NCBI GenBank assembly: GCA_033964015.1
Contig: CM066924.1
Location: 5,996,251 to 6,060,250, forward strand
Length of the DNA: 64,000 bases
Source of the DNA: Scolanthus callimorphus
Taxonomy: Eukaryota > Cnidaria > Anthozoa > Actiniaria > Edwardsiidae
Direction of reading: 5' to 3'
Position numbers and translations under genes: made by a program. The notes beneath the pieces were generated by a model, which had not been told where the DNA came from, searched no databases, and saw nothing but the letters and a program-made list of their open reading frames with translations. How positions within the stretch are numbered: the first letter of the stretch is position 1; every line of letters begins with the position of its first letter. Positions 12,901 through 21,900 of the stretch are shown here, in pieces.

Positions 12901-15900
12901 TATTAATACTGTAAGGAAAATCGTGTCGACACTCGCTCCGCTCAGCCCTGAAGCTGTGCCGCCAAAAGAAGTTCGCAAACCCGAAGGGAAGGTGGAAATC
13001 TGGACCATGGGCGTGTTTTTGTTGGAAAAGATTCACCTCGGGCTAAGTTCTAATTCAAGCGATTTCTTAAGCGAGGGACAAAGCCGCCATCGCCGCCATG
13101 TTGAAAATCTCCCACAGAAACTAAAAAAGAACTCGGTTCGCGCAGCCGAAAGCACCATTGACATTCAAACTTAAATGGTTCTCTTACAGATTACATACAG
13201 GAATGTGCAGGGATAATTCTAACTTGAAAGATTTGAGCTGAGAAAAATTTTCATTCAAGTTTCAACAAACGTACACACTACCTTGCTTCCCTCGGAGCAC
13301 GCGTTAAGTCATGCTAAGTCGAAATGACACATTTACAAAACAAAGTCCGTGAACGTCATGAATAATATTTTGTATAAATCCTGACGGCTCTATCGCAAAA
13401 CGAAGGACACAATCCCGAAGAGAAGGAGGAAATCCCTCCAGTGGGCATGTTTTTGTTGGAAGAGATTCACTTTCGGCTAAGTTCTAATTCAAGCTATTTT
13501 TTAAGCGAGGGATAAAGCCGAAAAAATATACATAACATAAACTAAAAAAAATCTTAGTCCTTAGACGATTTTTACTTGACCTGTTTCTTCTCTCCCCTCA
13601 CTGAGATATAAACAATTCCGAAGTCAAATAGCGCTTTCGATTTTCACGGGTTCTTTGACCGATTTGAGAGACGGACACACGCGTGATTTTGTCGCACCAA
13701 AATCAGGGAGACCAGTGCAAAAAAAAAACCTTTTGGGCTCACTTTATTTATTTCGGCATGGTGGGACGGGGTACTCATGCTGATGGGAGGTTATTAGTAA
13801 TGTAAATCCAGCAGTTTATGGAAGGGGGAAATCACGAACCCCTTCCCACATCCATATGGCCATTGTGATTTTTTTCCCGTTTTTTTAAAATAGAGAATAC
13901 TTTAAGTAAAATAAATTTCCCCCTTAAACTCCGTGAATTTTTCACGGGCATCAGCTAGTAATCAATTATTTATTGAGCAACGGAGAAACGGAAAGAATTT
14001 GTTGAGTTTCATCTCAAACGTTCTTATTCGACAGCTCTACACTGTTTTTCCTATAGAAGCCCTATAGCTCATTCAGGAGCCAAGACTTTATGTTGATGAT
14101 GTGTTTTCTGCCTTTTAGAGGTCTCCGTTCCAATTTGATCATTTCAGTCAAACAAGGAGCCTTTAACTTTACGAGAAACCTAACATCATTGTAAGTAACC
14201 TTTCCTCAAAAGAGCATATATTTATGATAGAGATTCTCATCCTCTTTTTTAAGTTGTTTTCGCACTTCCTTTAAGGTACTTGAGCTTCAACGTAATTGAA
14301 AGTATTCCCGATTACACCTTTAATCTCCTGCACAAGCTGAAAGTACTGTGAGTATTTCAGTAGTTTTCTCGTCGGTTTAGCAACACGTAGGGTCAGACCA
14401 CCCCTAAATGTATCACAGAAGTCGGTCAAAAAACGAAATCCCGCAATCACTTTCCATTCCATCGGTCGTTTTTGGCCAAACTTTGTACATATGACAAACA
14501 TTTTAACAAATTGTGACATCACTATGTCACATTATGACATAGTTTATTAAAAAATTGCACAATAGTTTAAGCAATTTTAAGAACTCAGAATCTTCATAAT
14601 TGTTAATGAGAATGACAGGGTTTATCAAGAGGAAATGAAAACCGTAGTTTGAGTCTTACAATCTCAAAAATGATATTTTAATTGCTACAATGAAAATCAA
14701 AATTTGAAAACGAAGCAATTAATAAGCTTGACACAATGACACAAAAATGGTCCATTTTATTAGAAAACGAAACTTTTTACCAAAGAGTTTATTTCCTATA
14801 TCTTTGTAACAAATATTAACATTCTTGGGGAGGATGGTAGCAGTTATTTGAATTTCTATAATTCTGGAAGTTTTTATGCTATTTAGAAATCGTTTTTCGC
14901 TTTCGACCTCTCTTGGTAAGGCCGTACGTTACCACTGTTTTAAATTCAACATATGCGTAACCAATGATGACGCCATCAAGTACAATAATGACGTAATATT
15001 TCTACAGAAATGTTTATCATCCTGAGTTTATCATATGTACGACGTTTGGTCAAAAACCGCCTATGGAATGGAAGGTCAGGAAATGCAGTAGTCCTCTATT
15101 AAGCGGCCACCTTCGGGATCGGGCCGCTCGGGCCGCTTAATAGAGGTTAGCCACTTAATTGAGGTACAAGAAAAGTCATGAAGCTCACCAGATAATCAAA
15201 TAATGGCTAGATAATGCTATTATTGATTGTGTATTAGCAATTGATGACTCCATGTTAGCCTGTAATTGCCGCTGAAACTAATGTAAAAATGCTTCTCAAA
15301 GAACATCAGCGGATGTTTCAGTTGCATTAGCGGCTTGTAAGCTTGTCACAACAAAGAATAAAGAAGAAATTCCTGTTGTTGCCAATAGTCCTGTTTCGAA
15401 TTCTCTGCTCTACCGCTGAATAGGCATCGACGGCGCATAAATACAGTGGGAGCCCCAGTTTGAAGTAGAAAAAATTGTGAATACCGACGAGAAACTGGCA
15501 AAGCTTGAATGGAGACAAGACGTTGGTATTCGCAACTTTGTGGCTCAAATCGAGGCTCCGAATGTATTTATGCGCCGTTGATGCCTATTCAGCGGTAGAT
15601 TAGAGAATTCGAAACTGGACTATTGTCACAACATTAGTATTAAGCATCATTAATAAGATGTTCTGGCCGCTTTATCGAGGTAATAGTAGTATTTGGGACC
15701 GGAATATAGTGCCCGTGATGGCCGCTGAATAGAGGTATTCAATACAGAACTTGTTTGGGACTTTGAGACGTGGCCGTTTAATAGAGGTATCAATGTGGGT
15801 TGAACTGCCGTGAAACCTTATATATTATTTTAATATTAAACAATTGTTGACAGGCATCTCAATAACAACAAGATAAAGAAACTAACAGCAAATATGTTTT

Positions 15901-18900
15901 CTGGATTAGTGTCGCTAGAAAAGCTGTAAGTATAACGGTGGATTGTTGTTAATGATAGTAGTAATGGAGAGATATCACTTTGGCAACCTCTAAATTCGAA
16001 CGTAAAGGCAAACTTTCAAAAGACGAATGTTTCAAAGTACTTAAAAAAAGAGTCCTCGCTCTGGTGGTTTCACTGCTAAATTTTACATGGAATTTTGGAT
16101 AAACCTAGGGGGCGAGCTTACACATCGCTTAATTATGCTTTGAATGTCAATTTCTTCAAAAGAGGAATCATTACCCTTATTCCGAAAAGTCTTTTCGAAA
16201 GTACTGTAGTTTGATATTATAACTTGGAACACAGTAAATCATTGTAGTTAAACAAATACAGGACATGAAAACAGCGAATGATCCACTCTTACAAGACTGA
16301 CGACTGGGCAAACACAATTTTTTATGTTTATTATACATTGTACTCACTATCTTGACTCTGATTGGCTAATAGCTCATAGGGCGCGCCGTACTTTGAGAAT
16401 TCCACTTGTTTCGAGATTGATTGCTCCGGATATCACAAAAACCTCATGCAATAATTGCTTAGTATGTGTAAAAAAACAATATGGACTTGGTCATAATCAT
16501 GATCCTGTTGTTAAACGACGTGTTACTTCTTTTATCGCTACAGGTATCTGGATAACAACTTTCCTACTTCGTTTTCCCCGACTATGTTTGACAGCCTAAA
16601 AAATCTCAAAGAATTGTAAGTTATAGTTTTCCTGTTGACGAAAATGAAGCTACTTGAAAATGTATATGGACTTCTCCGATTGAAGCATGAAACACTTCTT
16701 TTCTAGAAAAGTAGACGGATTCGTTATATGCTGCTACGCAGAGAAAGCAATCAACGGCCTAAAGTGCAGTTCTCCAAAGGACGCCTTTTCCAGCTGTGAC
16801 GACCTCATGAAGAACAAAACACTTCAGGTATGTACCGTTGATAATTTTTTTTTTTGGGCAACTCGGTTGTTGTACAAAAACGACTTATGAGTTACACTGG
16901 CTATATTTGCAGGGATATTCGTAAGAGTATTATATTGCATCTTAATCGTTAACAGTAATGACATGCTTCTTACCAACAGCTGATTGTTTTGAACAACGGC
17001 GTATTATTACTTTGGTAAACTCACATTAGCGTGATTATATATTATTGACTTCAGGTGTGTATTTGGATCCTCGGCTTGTCCGCTCTACTTGGTAACATCT
17101 TCGTTGTTATGCTACGTATCATAGTGAAAGAAGACAACCGAGTCCACTCCTTGCTCCTCGCCAACCTTGCCCTAGCCGACTTCTTGATGGGTGTATACAT
17201 GCTAATTATTGCTATAAAAGACGTAGAATTTCAGGGAGAGTATTTTAAACACGACATTGAGTGGAGAACAGGAAAGCTTTGCCAATTCGCTGGTGCGCTA
17301 TCTTTAACCTCAAGTGAAGTATCTGTTTTACTATTAACACTTATCACCGCTGATAGGTTCAAAAGTATCGTATTTCCCTTCCATTTCAAGAAACTAAGCT
17401 ACAAAATGGCGCTGACTATTGTAACTATCATATGGGCAGTAGTTATTCTGATGTCAATCATTCCAGTAATAAATCTTGGGTACTTCTTTGATAAGACTCG
17501 TCAAGTCGGCTACTACGGAAGATCAGCTATTTGCTTACCATTGCAACTATCAAAAGAAAAACTGGCGGGGTGGGAATACTCAGTCGTTTTATTTATTGGC
17601 ATCAACTTCGTGTCGTTCATGTTCATATCCATTGCTTACATCGTCATGTTTATGACTGTCAGAAGAATGTCGAGGTCTATCAGATCAACCACAATGAATC
17701 GAGAGTCACAGATGGCAAAGAGAATGGCTTTTATTATTGCCACGGACTTTTGCTGTTGGGTGCCCGTTATTATCATTGGTATTCTCTCACTAACTGGATC
17801 CTTCCATGACCCTGGACAACAAATTTATGCCTGGATTGCAGTGTTCGTTTTGCCACTGAATAGCGCAATGAACCCTATACTTTACACCTTTTCAACACCG
17901 TTGTTTAGAAAGAAGATACTTGAGAAAAAGAACATCAGCGGCGATAAAAAAGTCACAACCAATAAAACATGTAACACAAGCCTTGGATGTAAGTACTATA
18001 GGGGTAATAATATTAATAATATAAGAATAATGTTATTTACTAAAAACTCCTTCCTAAAAATGGTGTTAGAGAAGATTCTCTATTATCATCACCATCATCA
18101 TTATTGTTTGTTGTTTCCAAGAAGCGACACACTTAGCTTTATAACATAGACACGATATAACGCGCGCACTGATTGGCTGATTTTCTATGTGAAAGAAACG
18201 GATATACCATAGAGATTTCCCATAGAAAGTACGTCACACTCGGAATCAAGCGAAGCGGGAGGCAAGATTGAGCTCGCCAATGTCACAAAAGCTGTCAAAA
18301 ACAACACCCTGGATCTAAAACAAGCTCTGGAAATTGAAAACAAGTGAAAAGGAACCTGTTTCAGATGGAGTTATGTAGTTTGGGAAATCCGATGACTGAT
18401 AAATAGGTTTATTTTTGCAAAAGTTTGCTCCTTTTCGTGCGAGTTTTGAGGGCCATGTTTTGAGTGCTGTTTTTATTCAAGTCCGGAAGAATTTCTACTT
18501 CAGCGGCCACACATAACTGTCATGTGAAAAAATTCGTGAAAGGAACAAGTTAGCAGGTAAGTAAATCAACTGATCCTTATTTGATTTTGTTTCGGATTAA
18601 TGTTTTTTAACCCTGAAATCAGCTACTTCAAATTTAGTAGCTTGCAATTTCTCTTTTGACGAGTAAGGTTTCCTTCTCCTGTTCTCTGCTTTCAATTTTC
18701 CTCGTATTCTTTTCTCTTGCAATGCCATGATTGCCTAATAAAATATGAGAATCAGAAAAGACTATAATTTGAAAGGAGTTTCCTTGTAAAATTTCAGTGC
18801 GGAACGCAACGATGTTGTTGAATTGCTTCCACTGTAAGTAAGCTTACACACAAGGCGATGTATTATTTTCCACTAGCTTTTGAAACATCCACTCACAGTG

Positions 18901-21900
18901 TATAACTACAACGGCTAAAAAGAGAGAAGAGATTTGTCAGTACGTGTGTACATCCAGTTCTATAAATCCAACCAATAAACAGTTGGAAAATTCGCATTTT
19001 ATTCCCGTTTGAGCATGATATAAATTTTTCTTGCAAGTCATGGGGGATTGTTGTTTGCGTGCGTTTTGTTTCCAACATTATTTAGCGAAACTTCGTTGTC
19101 TATGTTATAAAAGCAATGGTCCATTCTTAGCAGTGCGTATATCCAGTTCTGGAAGCACTTGGATAGTTGAGAGAGCACTCAGCTAGCTAGAGTCGCACTC
19201 GGCTAACGCCTCATGCGACTCGCTACTTTCGTGCTCTCTCAACTATCCGCGTGCTTCCAGAACTGGATATACGCACGCTAAGCATGGACCATTCCTTAAA
19301 AACTACGACTAGCACACGAATATCCCGATTTTGAAAATTTTCCTAGAATTGGTCGTTACGAGACTCCACAAAATCTCCTTGAAAAAAAATGCAAATGGTT
19401 GACTTCCAAGTTGAAGGATCATAAGTTATGACAATGATGATAATCCAAGTCCAAGAGTACGAATAACAAAAAACAAAAAACACATTCGTATATTGTATAT
19501 TCGTTCTTCCTTGTTATTTTTGTTTTCAAAGGGAAACGTCGTTCCAACGAGGAAACTTTCTCCTTCAAGAGAAAGGAGCCGGCCGTTCCTTATTCAAGTT
19601 TATCAACTCCAACGATGACTCATACAAACATATCGACTTTAAATATTTCAAGTTCATTAAAGGATGAAAGGGAGCTGACATCAACATCTCAAGAAATTAA
19701 GGTAATCCACACTGAGCGAATAATTTTGAAAATGAACATGCATAAATGTGAACTATGCATATGTGTAGATAAAGTGCAACACCGCTGTTCGAATTAAAGC
19801 CGCCGTGTTATTATACGACTGTGACGTCATTTTACCTTATAAGGTCAATATTGAGTGCAGATATGGAGCCGTATTACAAAGCAAAAGCCGTATTACACTG
19901 TAGAAAACCGGTTACGAACCGGTTTTGCGGGCGCAGTTGAATGGCTTCCAGATCGTGTGCTACTCAAATCGCGCACGTTTTTTTAGTAAAAATTGAAAAG
20001 AAAAGAAAATATTTTTGTTCGTCGTAAAATAAGTAACTCATTAGATGTTTTTTCATGTAATACTGGCGAACATTTTACTCGTTGCTCGCATTTTACTCGT
20101 TGCTCGTCACCCCTGCGGGGCTCGGAAAAATACGTCCGCAACTCGTAAAATATCCGCCCGTATTACATCAAAAAATACCTAATAAGGTATATATATTCAA
20201 TAGTTTAAATGGTGCCACAAGAAGCTGTCGATTGCTATCGAGCTTCAGAAACTGCGTACCAGCTAGAATAGTTTCTGATTCATTCCCAATAACTAGAATG
20301 TATGTGTCGGAGGTTGCCTAATTTACAATAAGAGGTATTTTATCCTTTATAAAAGGCAGAACTTCAAATGCGTCCTTATAGAGCGGGCATGAGAATAAAA
20401 ATAATTGAAGTACCTGACGTATTTATCAGCGAAAAAGAAAACAATGCGTTGGTGAGTATAACATTATAAAATTGCACAATTAAATACTTCACTCCATCAT
20501 TCCATCTAGCATTCCAAAATGTAGTATGGAAAGTACAATGCCTGCGAGTACATTGTGTATTTGTGCAGACGAATCATCGGATAAGAAAAGAGAAAAATTT
20601 GAAAAATCCCTTAATCCTCTCCACTTGAGTCCCCAGAGCTCAGTGGTAGAGCATTCGACCGGCATCAGGAGGGTCGCAGGTTCGATTACTGCTTGGGGCT
20701 CGGATTTCTTACCGAGCAATTTTCAATACACATCATTTTAAAATCATTATAGATAAGAATGCCAGCGCATGGACTTTTTTGCTTTTCTCAACATACACAG
20801 AAATTCTTGGTAGCATGGTCAGAGCCGGCAGATGGAGATATATCACTACAGCTAATAAAGTGTATGTCACCTGCTAATGAAAAGGCGTGGCAACGAGAGG
20901 TGGAAATACACTGTCTTCTGTCAAACCACTCAAATGTCATCAAATACCGCTGGCATGCGAAAGGTTAGAGATTTTTTTGGGAGATTTTAGCTTTCTTTGA
21001 ATGCCGAGTAATGTCTATTAAGGAAGTAGCACGTTTGTAGGTAGAGATGAAAGCTGCTTACCAGTCCTAGATGTAGACACTGACCCTTTACTGATCTTTC
21101 CGTTCCTCCAGCTTTAGAGTTCAACGTGGAATACAACAATGAGACGCTTCCGTTATTAAAGCCCGATACACTGTGAGTGCATACTTTTTTAAATAAATCT
21201 GTGGCGTTTGCGGTAGCATAGATGAACTATTTTAAGGCTTTCGCTCGCGATTTTGAAAATGTATTTGTCCTAAAGAAGCAATTGATTTCAATTCACAGTC
21301 TTTTGTGTTACGACTTCGTCTCAAGTACTACCTTGGACACATTTCTCGGAGGAGCAAATTGTATCATCAATTTCGATTCCGTGTGCGCTATTGCTATAGA
21401 CCTCAGCTGTGCGCTGGAAGAACTTCACAAGCAGGGCATCGTACACAATGAGATTATCCCTTCGAACATCTTGATTGGACGCTGTCTGAGAGTAAGTAAT
21501 AATATGTTTGTTGTTTTTGATTCGCCTTAACATTAACGGCCTTCCCAAACGTTCTTGGCAACCTTTTTAACTTCAGATTTTGTCAGACGAAAGTTGAAGC
21601 TGTGGATTAGGCTTCCAAAGAGATGAAATGCTAGGAGTTTCAAACTTGAAATCTAGAGTATCGCTTGGATAGTTGGATTACATGAAAAACGTAAACTGGA
21701 AAAATAATTTGTAAGGCTAAGCTTCTAAAACGTCAGACTAATCTCACTTGGTTGCACATTTGAATGACTTATTTTATTGGTCGTTTCAGCTTCCTCCAAT
21801 AGAAGCTATCCTTGGTGGCTTTTCGAAGGCGCAAACGGTGCGAGAACTAAAACAAGCAAACAAGAATGCATCTGATGATGAGCTGATGGCCACAAATATT

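Noticed and set aside
17989..18149. Continuation of the 7TM frame into a His-rich tail
   Set aside because: A GTAAGT donor at 17989 fits the phase of the next exons. The tail is intron read-through.
19615..19797. ATG at 19615 as the start of a separate kinase gene
   Set aside because: The frame is open upstream to a good acceptor and joins the receptor in phase. No promoter or initiation context stands out. Kept only as an alternative.
20629..20700. A functional tRNA gene
   Set aside because: The anticodon arm does not pair and the acceptor ends match only partly. Better as a SINE head.
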